Below are positions 1 through 11,887 of a stretch of DNA of 64,000 bases, one piece after another. Each line of letters opens with the position of its first letter. Positions within the stretch are counted from its first letter, which is position 1. Source of the stretch: Folioceros fuciformis (taxonomy: Eukaryota; Anthocerotophyta; Anthocerotopsida; Anthocerotales); contig JBNGIO010006247.1 of assembly GCA_049999805.1 (NCBI GenBank), positions 240,498-304,497 on the forward strand, written 5' to 3'. A program made the translations under genes and the position numbers. The notes beneath the pieces are model-generated. The model was not told the origin of the DNA and ran no database searches. It was given only the letters and a program-made list of their open reading frames with translations.

Positions 1-129
1 TGTGGTACTATGTACAGTACTGCATGTGCAGTTCATGTGGTGTGGTATGGAATAGGCTTTGTATGGAATAGGCTTTCTCTTGAAGGGGCGTTCTCTTGAG
101 TGCATCCTCTTAGAAGTGGAAGGCCAAAT

Positions 130-480
130 TGGAAGAATTGGAGTTCAAAAACCCAACAAGGTAAACTCCACATCTTGGGATTACTGAAATGGCTAGGGAT
201 CTTAGAGGCAAGGCATTGGTTGCTTATAGAAAGCCGTAGGTGGAGCTCACAAGTTTCACTATGGTGATTGAGAGTAGAACGTCGACAATAGTGAAGTAGT
301 ATAATTATGAGGATCTAGTCAAGGACATCTTGAGAGAAGAGTTTCCTAGGACATCGTCAAAAAAGGTATATGAGCTAATGCAATTTGTGCGAAAGCAAGG
401 AGAGACTTTGAAGATGATGTACTGGAGGTTGTAAAAGCAAGTGGAAGACATTGAAATCCAAAGCGGGAAGAAGGAGTAGA
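130..480 (+). mobile_element. gag-like retroelement fragment (decayed)
   Basis: A plus-strand reading through about 301-430 gives a helical, charged stretch containing YEDLVKDILREEFPRTSSKK followed by VYELMQFVRKQGETLKMMYW. It resembles the helical core of plant LTR-retrotransposon gag proteins. The frame is broken by stops on both sides (for example after the MMYWRL segment), and no zinc knuckle or protease follows. I call it a remnant by general resemblance only. Confidence 0.3.
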
Positions 481-1760
481 AACATTGGCATTTGTGTCAT
501 TGTCATTGTTGCACCCTAAATAGGTAGCAATTATAGCCCATATTATGTATAACAACATCTAAAATATATTGGCTTTCTCGTGAAACCTGCCTTTCGTCTT
601 TTCCAACGCTATATTTCATCTCTTTACAGCCCAAAAATATACCATATCACACATAAAGTGTTAGCAACGGCCGACCGCTCACCTACTGCATGTTTGGAAC
701 GACTGCTTTCATATGCCTATGCATGGGCATCCAGTCAGGGCATAAACATGGTGTCCATAAAGATTCACAAAATATACACTTATTGATGAGCAGAGTGGTT
801 GCCTGGTGCACTTAACTGCGCGCCTCCACTATTTGCAAGTTTGCATCCTACCACTACTACATTACGGGGTAGTTTGTTACACTTGCTTGAAACACTTTTG
901 AAATGTGCTACAAACTATAACAAAGCATTACAAGTTGCAAGTCTGAGTGTGAACACTCTCTAACATTTGTAAGGCAGGCGCGTTGTAGTGCCTTGGAATC
1001 AACTTCTCAACAAACAAGCTGAGGAGCAAGTGGACATTAAGCTTCCTAGGGAAAAACATCTCTTTCATGAGGCAAATCAGCATCTTCGCCCGAACTTGTG
1101 CCCGAACTTCGTACTTCCAAATCCATAGAATGTGGCTAACCACTGTCTTTTGCGTTCGAGATGCATCCACAAAACGGGAATTGACCCACCCACTGACCCA
1201 GAGAACGGGAATAGGACCAAAGGTTTCCAATGTGTACATAGTATGCTTCCTCTTCATGGACACACACCATTCTTTGTCCAACAGGCCTTGTTCAAGCAAT
1301 GCTGCACAAATGTCTTGTAGAGCCTTCTTCTCCTGCAATGTGAACAAATTCTCAAGATCCATCCTTGGAACCGGCCCAGATCTTCCATTATTATTGTTGC
1401 AGGATTTGCAACCATTGCCGAGGCCCCATTACTTTGTCTTTTTGGCTATCACCTGCTGAAATGGCATTTTTTACTATTGTCTTGAGTCGAGGCAGACCCC
1501 TTGTGGAAGGTCACATGTGTAGAAACAACCCCCCCCCCGACGGTCGGTTCGGATGACTCCTGTCAACTTTTTTGCATTCCAAGTGATAAGGCACTCAACT
1601 ACTGCCGAGGCCAGGCCTTTTATACTGAAAACGTCCTTGGACCTTGGTAGTAGTGTTCCTTGGGTTTTGTTTTTGCAATAACTAGTCATTGGCTCATGAC
1701 CTACTGGTGTGGGCCAAGCCGGCTAGGAGTTCCTTGGCTCTTGGGTGGCTTAGAGCACCC
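481..1760. other. no recognisable gene; probable repeat-derived DNA
   Basis: The longest open stretch is a 144-codon minus-strand ORF at 928-1362 that starts with ATG and has no family I recognise. A shorter minus-strand ORF lies at 1474-1689. A nine-cytosine run is at about 1529. The surroundings (gag-like remnant to the left, retroelement-like gene to the right) suggest decayed transposable-element sequence. No splice structure or domain supports a host gene here. Confidence 0.4.
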
Positions 1761-1768
1761 AAGTGCCT

Positions 1769-1777
1769 ATATAAGGA
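1769..1777 (+). promoter_or_regulatory. candidate TATA box (TATATAAGG)
   Basis: A good TATA-box match lies about 430 bp upstream of the first open frame of the coiled-coil retroelement-like gene at 2207. It could be the core promoter of that element, perhaps inside a former LTR, but no matching second LTR was seen. AT-rich matches of this kind also occur by chance. Confidence 0.3.
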
Positions 1778-2206
1778 GGGAAGGGCCGCCTTCCGCCACT
1801 GTTGCTTGTTTAGGTGGGGTGATGGTTCGTTCCCCCATGGTGGCTAAGTATAGGATGTGTAGGCATGACCAAGGTGAAATTAGCAACCCCTAGTGGCGTA
1901 TCTTGAACAAATAGGGAATGAAAAGAACTCCCAATCGCGGAGCGCAACTAGGAGAAGCACCCGCGGACACCACGACTGGGAGCGACTTCCGTGGTGGGTA
2001 GAAACCTGGGTAGAGGGAGGAATCGATGTGCAAGACCGGGCGGGGGCAGTAAGGAGGGTGCGATCGTGAAGGCGAGGCCAGGGGAGGTACTCTCCTGAAG
2101 AAACTTGAGGAAGTGGGAAGCGCAACAACGTCTCGAGCAGGGGAAGGAGAGCAAGTCACCGAAAAGGGGGCTGGGGTCTATGGGAATTTGACCAGGAGTA
2201 AGGCGG

Positions 2207-4258
2207 GTGATGACGACTCAGTTAGGGATAGTAATTCCCACTACGAAATGGCCCAACATGGACCATTGGAAAGTAAGAGCTAGTGGGTTGGTGTCGGAGA
2301 TGGGTCTTGGGTCTATGGAGAAGAAATGGCATCATGATAGTCCCGTTTTGGTGCAGGAGTGTGCCTCCTTCCTAAGGAATACGATACAAGAAGGGTCGCT
2401 GAGGCAGAAACCACAAGATTGGAGCCTGGAACTTTTTCGAGAAGTATATGGACGAGTGGAAGTGGAACGAGGGGGAGTAGTGATCGACCTTCAGAGGAAG
2501 AAGACCCTTAAAACTGCAGTGGCCGCACTTATGAAGCTTGGAGAGGTGAGAACTAACAATGGATGGGTGGTTCGGGAACTGATTTCAGGACAATTGGTTG
2601 GGTTGGCCAAGTGGGTCCTATGCTTCTTACAGAGCAAGAAATTAGACCATAATGGCCGACCATTTTCTGGTCTTTCTCCATGAGGGGGTCAGTGGTGTGC
2701 TAGTGGATTGAAATCGAATTATTTTCGAGCATGCCTACAAGGAGAGAGCCAATTTACTGACGGCTTCTCCCTATCCTTCCTTCATATTATCTTTCATTTT
2801 TCACCTCTTCACTCACACCAAGTGTTTGACAGAGTTGGAAGTGATGTCTTCCCTTCATAGTTGGAAGCTGGTCAGAGAGGTCAAGGTTGAGGAAGAAGAG
2901 CACAAGGATGTCTCGGGGGAAGATTCTAGCAGTTGGGAACTTGAGCCATCAGGGGATTCCGAGGGGAAGGTCGCGACAACTAGAAAGAGGAAAGTCCAGG
3001 CAATGGGGCGAAAGGTGGCAAAGAGGGGGAAGACCATAGCAGGTGAGCAAGAAGTGACAACCCCATCTCGAGTCACCAGGTCTAGGGCTGCCACAGAGTC
3101 GCGGGAGGATCAATGGAAAGGGAAAAGGTAGACTGCCCCTACCTTGGTGCTGGAAAATGAAGCACCAAGAGTTAATGAGCCAGTAGCTAGGGCAAGAGGG
3201 TTAGCACTTGTGGTGGAGGCTTTTGAGCAGTGGAAGGATGTTTTCAGGGCCACTCCCTTAAACTGTCGAGTAGGAGTGGAAGCAAGGAGCATGGCTCGTG
3301 TGAAGGAGTGGCTGAGGAAAAGAATGGACACGAGAGCAACCCAGATTAGAGATTTACATGGACTGACCTCAGCCATGGCCTAGACCCTGATAGACCTCCT
3401 CAACTGGGCCGCCATGGTGCTCACATGGCTCAGCATGTAGGGGCAACAAGAGAAGCTGCTGAAGGAAGTTGAAGGCAAAAACAAGGCGGCAGAGGACCGT
3501 AAGCGAGCAAGCGAGGAGTCTCTAGGTAAAGTACATGAGGAATTGAAGGTGATGGTGAAACAATAGGAAGCCCTAGTGAATCAGGTGAAGACAACACATG
3601 CCACAATCAAGGAGCTTCAAAATGAAATCTCCTAAGCCCAGGGTCTAGTGGCGGTAGTGGAGACATTTAAAAAGCTGGCCAAGAAGTATAAAAGGGAGCG
3701 GGATGAGGCCAGAGCCAAGGTCAAGAATGAGGCAGGGAAATTAAAGAAGGCGAAGGGTTCAACCACTACGGTAGCCAAAGCAACAACCGTGGTGGAATCG
3801 GCCACGATTGCCGAAACAGGAACCAAGATGGCTGAATTGGCCATTGTAGTGGAAGGAGGGACAGGGGTAGTGGAACCAACCACCAACGAAGTTATGGCAA
3901 AGGAGTATGCAACACCCCTGGAAAACAAGAGGCAGCCATCCCAGGACTATCAACGGGAGGAGTAGGAGGGGGCATGAAGTAATGGCTGCACACTTTATTA
4001 GCCATGGGTTGTTACCAATGGTTCTTTCGAATGGGTGCTGGGGCATATCCCTCACAGATGAGGCTTGAGGAGATGACGGAGGAGGACCACACAATGTGGT
4101 TGTCCAATGAGGAAGAGCCAAGAGAGGGTTTAAGAAGAGGAGAGGTAGCCGTGGACAGTGAGAGTGAAGTGGAGCTGCTATGGCAAGATCTTTCGGATCA
4201 ACGAAGGGGGAGAAGGGCTAGGGGAATTCCAATGGACCGGAAGCAGAAGCGGCCATAG
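2207..4258 (+). pseudogene. decayed retroelement-like gene with N-terminal globular and coiled-coil parts
   Basis: The first open part (2207-2683, 158 codons) encodes a tryptophan-containing globular region. A second frame, 2826-3965, is continuous apart from in-frame stops at about 3129, 3381, 3438, 3567 and 3633. It encodes an acidic/basic linker, then a long Lys/Glu-rich coiled coil, then a Thr/Val/Ala-rich repetitive tail (TTTVAKATTVVESATIAETG). A third open piece runs 4004-4258 and is acidic. All five internal stops are TAG or TAA and each could arise from a Gln codon by one C-to-T change. I do not recognise the family. The repeat-rich setting and a second related fragment near 11.6 kb argue for a mobile-element gag-like gene rather than a host gene. 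It is not translatable as it stands. Confidence 0.45.
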
Positions 4259-4400
4259 AGAAGATGGGAGAGCGCAAGGGGCAAGCAAGCAAAAACGGTA
4301 ATGTTTCATTTCACAAGAAAGTGTATATATATAACTAGGTATTTAATTAAGTATATAACCTAATTATAAAACTAACCTAAACTAAAATAATTTACTTTAA
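4248..4400 (-). repeat. 3' LTR of the copia element
   Basis: This direct repeat of the sequence at 10551-10724 includes the shared block GCAAGCAAGCAAAAACGG and a TATATATATAACTAGG stretch. Read on the minus strand it begins TTAAAG where the 5' LTR has TGTAAAG, so the terminal TG appears mutated. It is about 20 nt shorter than the 5' LTR near its far end. Confidence 0.8.
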
Positions 4401-4409
4401 TCCCTCTTA
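4401..4409 (-). other. polypurine tract of the copia element
   Basis: On the minus strand TAAGAGGGA lies immediately before the 3' LTR, the position and composition expected for the plus-strand primer of reverse transcription. Confidence 0.65.
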
Positions 4410-4715
4410 GTTGAAATAATCAGTGTAAGAGAAACATGAAAAGTAGGCTAATGTAAACCATAACACTAAAACCCAAACATACAACTATCTCCCTCTTAAG
4501 CTCCTAAAGAGGGTAAGGCCTTAGTGTTGTAGTTGAGCTGCGCACGATTAGCACAAACTTTGTGGCTTCATCCACTGCGCTGATCAATATACCAAATATA
4601 TTAATGTGCAGAGCCAATCTTGGACACTGCAGCAATGAGCTTGAGACCTGCTGCTGAAGAATGCTTGGCATGTAGATTTTGAGGTAGAGCCTTGGTTAGC
4701 AAGTCAGCAATATTC

Positions 4716-6935
4716 TCACGTGTTGGAATATAACAAACTTCCACCTCGCTTGTATGCAGCTTGTCTTATAAAATGATGAGTAATTTCTATATGCTTCAAC
4801 CTCGCATGAAAAACGGGGTTCTTCGAGAGTGCAATAGCAGATTGGTTATCACACCATAAAACTGTTACACCCGATGGCAATTGCTGTATACCTCTCACAA
4901 AAGAACGTATCCAAATCACTTCTCTCGCTGCTTGTGACAAAGCTCCATATTCGGCCTCCGTAGATGATAAGCAAATGGTAGCCAGCTTCTTACTTGACCA
5001 GGAAACCACAAATCCACCTAGTAAATTGCAATATGCTGCAACACTCTTCCTATTGTCCGAGTCTCCGGCCCAATCAGCATCACAGAATGAAGTAAGCATT
5101 AAACCACCAGGTTGCTTAGTGTAAGTAAATCCAAATCTAGGGGTGCCCTTGAGATACCTAAAAATCCTCTTTACGGCTGTCCAATGAACTTCCCCCGGAT
5201 TTTTAAAAATTGAGAAACACTACTAACAGCCCTGGCTATATCTAAATGCGTCCATGCTGCAAAAAAAATGAGGCTACCTACAACTTGCCTATAAGGGCGA
5301 GTTGCCATAATATCCTTTTCAGCTTACGTTGATGGACACTGCTCCTAGGATAATTTTATCTCCTATTGACACTGGAGTAGCAACAGGGCGTGCATCTGCC
5401 ATATTGAAGCACTGCAAAAGTTGGTTCACAAAATGTTCCTGATGTATCTCAACAGTATGCCTATCCTTAGAGAAGTGAAATTGAACGCCAAGTGAAAAGC
5501 TAAGTTGGCCCAAGTCGAACATGTCAAAGCGAGAAAGCAAAACATTCTTGATTCGGGCCATCAATGCAGTAGAGGTACAAAACAAAAAGTTGTCATCAAC
5601 ATAAACTGTCAAAATAAGAAAATCTACACCGTCCCATAAAATATAAACACTGCTGTGAGCATCAAGGCATGTAAATCCAAGCTCAATAAGTAAGGCATGG
5701 AAAGTTTCATTCCAATCCCTACCGGATTGTTTCAAGCCATACAAAGTCTTTAACAGCTGACAAACTTTGTTAACATCTTCTATAAAACCTTCCGGTTGGG
5801 ACATATATATTTCTTCCTCTAAGAACCCATTTAAAAAGGCAGTCTTTACATCTAGCTGATGTACATAAAGACCATAATGGGCAGCCAAGGAAAGCAATAT
5901 TCTAATTGACGTGGATTTAACAACTGGGGAAAAAGTTTCATTGTAATCTAGCCCTGCAACCTGACTATAACCTTTGGCAACTAACCTTGCCTTATAACGT
6001 CCAACACTACCATCGGTGTTCAACTTCTTCTTGAAAACCCATTTGCAAGCAACAGGCTTGCGACCCTTGGGTAAATCAACTAATTTCGAGGTTTTGTTGG
6101 CTATAAGGGAATCATACTCTGACTTGATAGCCTTTTGCCAATGTTCAGCTTCAGGATTAGAAATGGCTTCATTATAAGTGACTGGTTCAGAAGTATCAAA
6201 ATTCTTAAATGTTGGAGAAGTATTTGAAACTTGACCAGCTACAAAAGGTGGCTCAGACCATTCACTACGAGGTGGTCTATGGCGTGTAGATCTACGCAAA
6301 ACGGGCTCAGGTGTAGGCTCAACTGGATCAGGTATGGGCTCAGGATCAGACGAAGGAGAGTCAGAATCAAAAGTAACAACAAGATCAACTTCCAAGGGTT
6401 CATCAAAGGAGGGAACTACAGAAGACTCATTTGGTAGAGAAGATTCAGGTGCTAGGGGAGCACTAGGAAGATGAGCTTGTGCATGTGAATCGGATGTTGT
6501 AGCCCCCCCTGAACCCGAGGAAGGTGAACTGGAAACATCATCAGTATCAAAAAAAGAGACATCAACATTAGCATCAGTATTGTAATCAGCCAAGTCATCC
6601 ACTCCATTAATAGAAATAGAAGAATTAAAGGAAGCAGGATCCAAAGCTGTTTCATAACGTCGGAGAAGAGCATTCTCATGAAAAACAACACTCCGAGAAA
6701 TGGAAACTTGCCGAGTACGTGGATCAAAAAGCTTATATCCCTTTACCTCATCTGAATAACCAATAAAAATGCGGCGAATAGCTTTAGGATCGAGCTTACT
6801 CCGAAGTGTAGAAGGGATCAAAGCATATGCTGGTGCTCCAAATATACGTAGGTGAGTGATCCGTGGCTTCTTCCCAGTCCATCGCTCATAAGGGGTAACC
6901 AAACCAAGCTCCTTTGTAGGCAACCTGTTCTGCAC
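4716..6935 (-). pseudogene. copia pol: late integrase, reverse transcriptase and RNase H (frame broken)
   Basis: The 538-codon frame at 5319-6935 begins in the C-terminal part of integrase. It continues through a Ser/Pro/Asp-rich linker into a copia reverse transcriptase with KARLVAKGYSQVAGLDYNET, the QLDVKTAFLNG box and the catalytic YVDD. It ends near 5319. RNase H lies separately at 4716-5099 with CDADWAGD, SSTEAEYGAL and the WCDNQSAI motif, so the catalytic acidic residues are still visible. The break between them (about 5100-5320) contains a conserved KRIFRYLKGT-like region seen only in another frame. The polyprotein is therefore interrupted at least once here. Function would be cDNA synthesis in the virus-like particle. 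Confidence 0.88.
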
Positions 6936-7148
6936 ATAGTAGCTGCCATAAGAGCTTCAGCCCAATATCTCCTAGTGAGTCCTGCAAATGCTAAGCTGGA
7001 AAGTGTAGCCTCTTGAAGTGTCCTATTCTTGCGTCCAGCGAAAGCATTATGAGCTGGAGTATAAGGAACTGTAAATTGATGAAGAACTCCCTTTCCAGCA
7101 CAAAATTCGGTGAAGGCATTGCTTGTATACTCACCTCCATTATTAGTC

Positions 7149-8996
7149 CTAAGAATTTTCAGCTGATGACCTGTCTGATGTTAAATACATCTGAAAACAT
7201 GACAGGGCTTCACTCTTGTGTGCAAGAACAAAAACTGTACTATAGCGGCTCCACTCATCAATAAAAGTGATGAAATATGATGCTCCACCAAATGACATGG
7301 TTGACATGGGGCCACATATATCACTATAGATAGTGTGGAGGAGGCTCGTAGCTCTTGACAAGTTTTGGTCTCTAAAAGGTTGTGAAATTGCCTTGCTCAA
7401 TTGACAGGAGTCACAAAAGGCTCGATTATCAAAAGAAAAAGACAAAGTGTCTCTAAAAACGGAATTATTCACTAAAGTGAAAAGCCTATTAAAATTTACA
7501 TGTCCTAATCGACAATGCCAAAGCTGAGTTGGAGAGAGACTAGAAGCTTGGGTAACGTTAGCAGTAGCAGACTGATAGTACAAAGTTTTGACATTCAAAA
7601 GGTACAAATCATGAAAAGGTGTTCCTGTGAATAGGTCAGCTTGAACACTATTGCTAATCACAGAACAACCTATATGGTCAAAACAAACTCTACAAGAATG
7701 TTCCTCTGTGAGCTTCATAACTGACATGAGATTCTTGGTCATGGAGGGGACAAACAACGCACCTGAGATGGTGAGAGATGAACTGTCAGGGAGATGTATC
7801 TTGACTAATCCTGTACCTTTAATGGATAAACCATTGTCATCACCCAAAAGAACAAACTGGTGATGATTAGAAGTAGGGTTAAAAATAGTGAAAGCATTTC
7901 TCTCAAAACAGATGTGGCTGGTTGCCCCTGAGTCGAGGAACCACATGTCATTCTGGTTCTGGACATAAGATAAGCAAACTGCTAAGATGGAGGGTGTTTT
8001 GGGCAGACCTTTAGACGTGGCTACATTAGATGCTGGAATGGAACTTGAACTTTCCTTCCTGGGCTCACCAGCCCTTTTCTTCCTACAATCCTTCTCAAAA
8101 TGACCAGGTATCTTGCACCAGTTGCAAGTGAAGGTATGCCTTTGAAGGTTGGGTTGTCGAGAGGTTGAAGCTCCTCCTCGTCCTGAGCCCCAACGTCCTC
8201 TGCCTCGATTGCCTCCACGTCCTCTTGAGGCAAACAAAACTCGGTTGCCTTGCTGCATATTAGGCTTCAACTTGTGAAGGCTCCTACGGCGTTCTTCAAC
8301 AATCAAAGCTCCAAATACTTGCGCCAATGTTATATTGGCACCAGGTCCTGCTGCTTGAAGAGTAGCATTCTGAGAGCTAATAAACTGAGAATAACTGTCA
8401 GGCAGTGATGCTAAAAAGGAAATAGCTGCTTGAAACTCAGTGAAGGTAGTCCCACAATATGCAAGTGTCGCACGAGCTGTGTGAAACTTATTGATATAAG
8501 ACTCAACAGTCTCATTATCCTTCATTCGAATATTGAAAAAATCTCGATGCGCAAGAATAAGGGAAACAGAACTCTTATCTCTATAGATGAGTTTGAAGTT
8601 GTTCCAAATTGCTGCTGAGGTGTCAGCATCCATGGTATGTGGCATCATGTTGCTGTTAAGGGATGCCAAAAGAATTGACCGGGCTCTCATGTCCTTCCTT
8701 TGCCATGCAATTATATCAGCAGCATTTGCATTGTTGGGCTGTGCTGCTGGTTTGGGTTCTGTCCCATTCACGATGGACATGAGCTCATGCTCCTCCAAAA
8801 TCTGGGTCAGCCTCATCGCCCAGATGTGGTAATCATTACCATTAAAGCGATCCTTGTCCTTGAAATCAATTTTCAAGGAACCTGGAGTGACCACCATAGC
8901 TTGCACAAGGGTGTTGACAGGAGGCACTGGTTGTTGAGATGTGCTGGCTCCTGAATTTGCAGCTTGTCCAATAGAAATTCCAACTCCAGTAGCAGG
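7149..8996 (-). pseudogene. copia gag, protease, GAG-preintegrase and early integrase (frameshifted)
   Basis: This frame is open from a TAA at 8997-8999 to a stop at 7149. It encodes the gag helical domain (FKDKDRFNGNDYHIWAMRL onward, typical of the copia UBN2 family), an Arg/Gly-rich stretch, a CCHC zinc knuckle (CNWCKIPGHFEKDC) and an aspartic protease with DSGATSHIC. GAG-preintegrase follows (LWHCRLGHVNFNRL, FCDSCQLSK), then the first third of the integrase core (ITFIDEWSRYSTVF). The frame ends shortly after QMYL. The rest of the integrase core (NNGGEYTSNAF) continues in another frame at about 7165-6940, showing a frameshift near 7170. In the stretch that should read DNGGEY the first residue is Asn. 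Confidence 0.88.
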
Positions 8997-9863
8997 TTAG
9001 CCTGCCGTACCTACAAGGGTGCTTGCAGAACCAGCAGGGTAGCTTGCTGTAGGAGCAGGGACACTTGTTGGCCTCAAATCGGGGCTAGGGCTAGGTTGTG
9101 GAATGTTGCCCCAAAAACACCTTAAGTTGTCGAAAGATGGAGTTCCTGCTTGTTGTTCATTGGTACCAGTAGTGGAATCGAAGATAGGTGAAGTGGGTTC
9201 CTCCTGTAAATCCAATCTGCCAAGGTCCAAGTCTTCGCCTTCATCAGATTCGTCGGACCCTAATAAGGGCAAACTTGGACGCATGTCCAAACCTCAAATT
9301 TGTCAAGGATGTTGCACGCAAGAGCATCCTGGTGAAAATAACTTGGCCAGATACATGCACTTCTCCTCTTCAAGCGGGTTAACCATCAAAGAAAGCTGAT
9401 TAATTCGAGATATGAGGCAAAACAGGGCGTCTTGTAGTGCTGGAATCCGAGTAGCAGTATCTCTAAGGTTGTCCTCAATTTGCCGTCGTCGCAAGCTTCG
9501 AGAAGTAGAAATCGGTGGGCGCGCATTTAGATTGGCTTTGGTAAGATTTCTGGCTGGTATGGCAGGGGCTCGGCTCACCGGGTTTTGGACAGTGCTTTGG
9601 AATGCAGCGCGGTGGGCATCTGAGTATGAATAACTGCTGGGGCATCTGGCACGGGGTTCCTGCAATTGGCAATGCAAACAGATGAAACTTGTTTCTGGTC
9701 TGGGTGATGGTGTGGATGGAGGGCAAACACTCCTGCTCTGCACGCGAGAAGTCGTCTTGCACCTCGGCATTGTCTCTCGCATCTCAGCATCATCATTAAA
9801 AAAACATTGAAGCAATCTTGTGTTTTCCCCATGCCGCACTTCAGTTGCTTCAAGATTGCTCAT
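8997..9863 (-). other. pre-gag coding region in the copia element
   Basis: Upstream of gag and in the same frame, coding potential continues almost to the primer binding site. One block spans 8997-9290 (acidic then Pro/Ser/Ala-rich, ending a TAA away from gag). A second spans 9303-9863 from its first ATG (open further to about 10016). They are separated by two close TGA codons at about 9293-9305. The distal block is Ser/Pro/Arg-rich and finishes with a helical segment containing LISRINQLSLMVNPLEEEKC. Copia elements normally start gag soon after the primer site, so an extra coding stretch of roughly 300 residues is unusual. I do not recognise the sequence. It could be a captured host fragment or an N-terminal extension of gag. 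Confidence 0.4.
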
Positions 9864-10530
9864 CGCTTCAACATCTTTCAACAATCTCCTCTGTCCTTGG
9901 CCATAAGGGATGGCGTCGAAGAGAAAAAAAAGAAGGGGCGAGTGCCCTCTGGATCCCGCTGCGCGTGAGCCCGCTATTGCCACAACAATCTGTTGCTGCC
10001 ATGGCGACCTGCACAAATCTGGATTGGGTTCAAAAATTCCAAGGCACTGGGTGGGGAATGACTCCTGCCCTCACATCACACTAGCTTGTAGGCCTGTCCA
10101 TCAATGTGATCTTAGGTGTGTTGTTGATCAGTGCTGCAAGTGTCACGTGCGATCCAGATCAAGGCGAAACAAACCATAGGGCTGGCTTCACAGCTATGGC
10201 TAGCGCGCCAGTCAGAGAGGCTGGAAGCGGCTCCAAAGGCCGAGACAAAGAGCAGCCATCTGCCTTCTCGTCACACCGGCCAATCTCTCATCTTCCATCC
10301 CTGCCCGGCTTCAAGTCTCGTCGTGTAGAGCGCCTCCTGGATGTGCGACCAGATCTGGATCACATGCCACTGAGCCTCGATGGTGGGCAGATTCCGATTG
10401 TTCATGCCCTGGCTTAGGCTGTCAGCCCGAGGCTGCTCCTTTCTCCTAATTGCACGAAATCATACGATTTGAGCATGAACGCCATGATTTCAATCCAATT
10501 ACCGGACCGTGCTGGTGGGGTGGATCAAAT

Positions 10531-10549
10531 TGCAAGCTCTGATACTATT
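10531..10549 (-). other. copia primer binding site (initiator tRNA-Met type)
   Basis: On the minus strand TAGTATCAGAGCTTGCA lies just inside the 5' LTR. It matches the TGGTATCAGAGC core used by plant copia elements to bind the 3' end of initiator tRNA-Met, with one mismatch near its start. Confidence 0.8.
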
Positions 10550-10550
10550 T

Positions 10551-10724
10551 AGCGGATTGTGTGTGTGCTGGTGCATGGGCACGGGAACGAGAGAGCACAA
10601 GGGGCAAGCAAGCAAAAACGGTTATGTTTCATTTAACAAGAAAGTGTATATATATAACTAGGAATTTAATTAAGTATATAACCTGATTATAAAACTAACC
10701 TAAATTAACATAATTTCCTTTACA
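10551..10724 (-). repeat. 5' LTR of the copia element
   Basis: On the minus strand it begins TGTAAAGG and ends just before the primer binding site. It carries the same TATATATATAACTAGG block as the left copy. It is about 174 bp, short for a plant LTR. Confidence 0.8.
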
Positions 10725-11887
10725 CGGTAGACTAGGAGTCACACTAGGTCAAATTTTAAAAAGATAGCAAGCTAATGAATTCTGAACCAAAGATTGTTGA
10801 CCTTAAGGGTGTGTCAAGAACATATAATTATTTCTTAAGACTCTGAAAGGCTGCGGCAGTAATGTTGTTCAAGGCCAAATGTGTAAGGGACCTGGTTGTG
10901 TCTCTCTCTTTAGACAATTTTAGGTGTGAGCTTCCGTGACTTGAATTTGTGCGTTGTGGGTTGGAGACATCTGATCGATGGAGGCTGGATTTGGCATGTT
11001 GTCCTCTCGTCACAAGAGGACCAGGAAGATCCCTGAGTAGTCGAGAGCTATGTAACCAAGGTTCGTGACCGGGGTGGCTAATAGAAGGGGTGCTATGCAC
11101 CTGTGAGGAAGAGAAATTTTTGCAGAAGGTCAAGCTGGGAAAGCGAGTTTAATGAAACCCCTAGAAAGCTGAGGAGGAGTGCGAGTTTTGCAAAACTCTT
11201 ATGAGCCGTCTGGCTGTGATTTTTCCCTTCCTCACTATGTTGTCTAACCGGGCCGTGTTTAATCTCAGTGAGGGGTCTGTGCGGCCCAAGGTGGAGGATT
11301 GAGTGAAGATTTGGTGTGTGAGAAGTGTGAATGTTTGAAATTGTGAAGCGTTGAAGAAGATTGGAGGTGGATTGCGTAGAGAATCAGTGATGTAGTGAAG
11401 TGCCGCGGTGTGGTTGGCCCTAATCAGCATCTACTAGTGAGATCTGGTTGTAGAATAATGTGAGTATGGCTTGGTGTGCATGAGAATCAGCCTACATAGG
11501 CCATAGCTCTATCACAGGCATGGGTAGAAACCCCACGTCATCCAGGTGCTGCAATATGCACGTGCGCCGAACGGGTGGGTCTTAGCATGGTGGCAAAATC
11601 CCCTACTGCGGTTGCTGAAACTACTACTGCGGTGGTGGATGTCACTACGGTGGCGGAGTCAGGAACGATGGTGGTGAACTTAGGCATGGTGGGGGAGTAC
11701 GTCCGGGTAAGAACTGTCAGTACATAGTATTGAAGTCATAGATTTACAACAACTTGACACGAACCATTTCTTTGGGATTGATATCTAGGACTACAACAAC
11801 ATAGAGGGTGAATATAGGTATCATTGTGTCCCTAGATACAAAATTTCACTCCACCACCCCCCCCCTAACCAGCATCACTGTCCCATG
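10725..11887. other. no recognisable gene; remnant related to the 2.2-4.3 kb element
   Basis: No supported gene is present. At about 11589-11715 the plus strand reads VAKSPTAVAETTTAVVDVTT, very like the Thr/Val/Ala repeats of the decayed gene at 3750-3870, so this is probably a second fragment of that family. The rest is unassigned spacer ending in a cytosine run near 11860. Confidence 0.4.

Larger units (their letters stand above)
4248..10724 (-). mobile_element. Ty1/copia LTR retrotransposon, decayed, with both LTRs
   Basis: The element reads right to left: 5' LTR (about 10551-10724), primer binding site, an extra pre-gag coding region, gag, protease, integrase, reverse transcriptase, RNase H, purine tract, 3' LTR (about 4248-4400). 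The domain order (integrase before reverse transcriptase) is that of copia elements. The two LTR copies differ at roughly eight positions over about 130 bp by eye, so the insertion is not very recent. The coding region is broken by in-frame stops and at least one frameshift in integrase (near 7170). A catalytic-region RTDNGGEY-type motif reads RTNNGGEY. No convincing target-site duplication was found: CGGTA follows the right end, with no match at the left end. It is likely inactive on its own. Confidence 0.93.
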
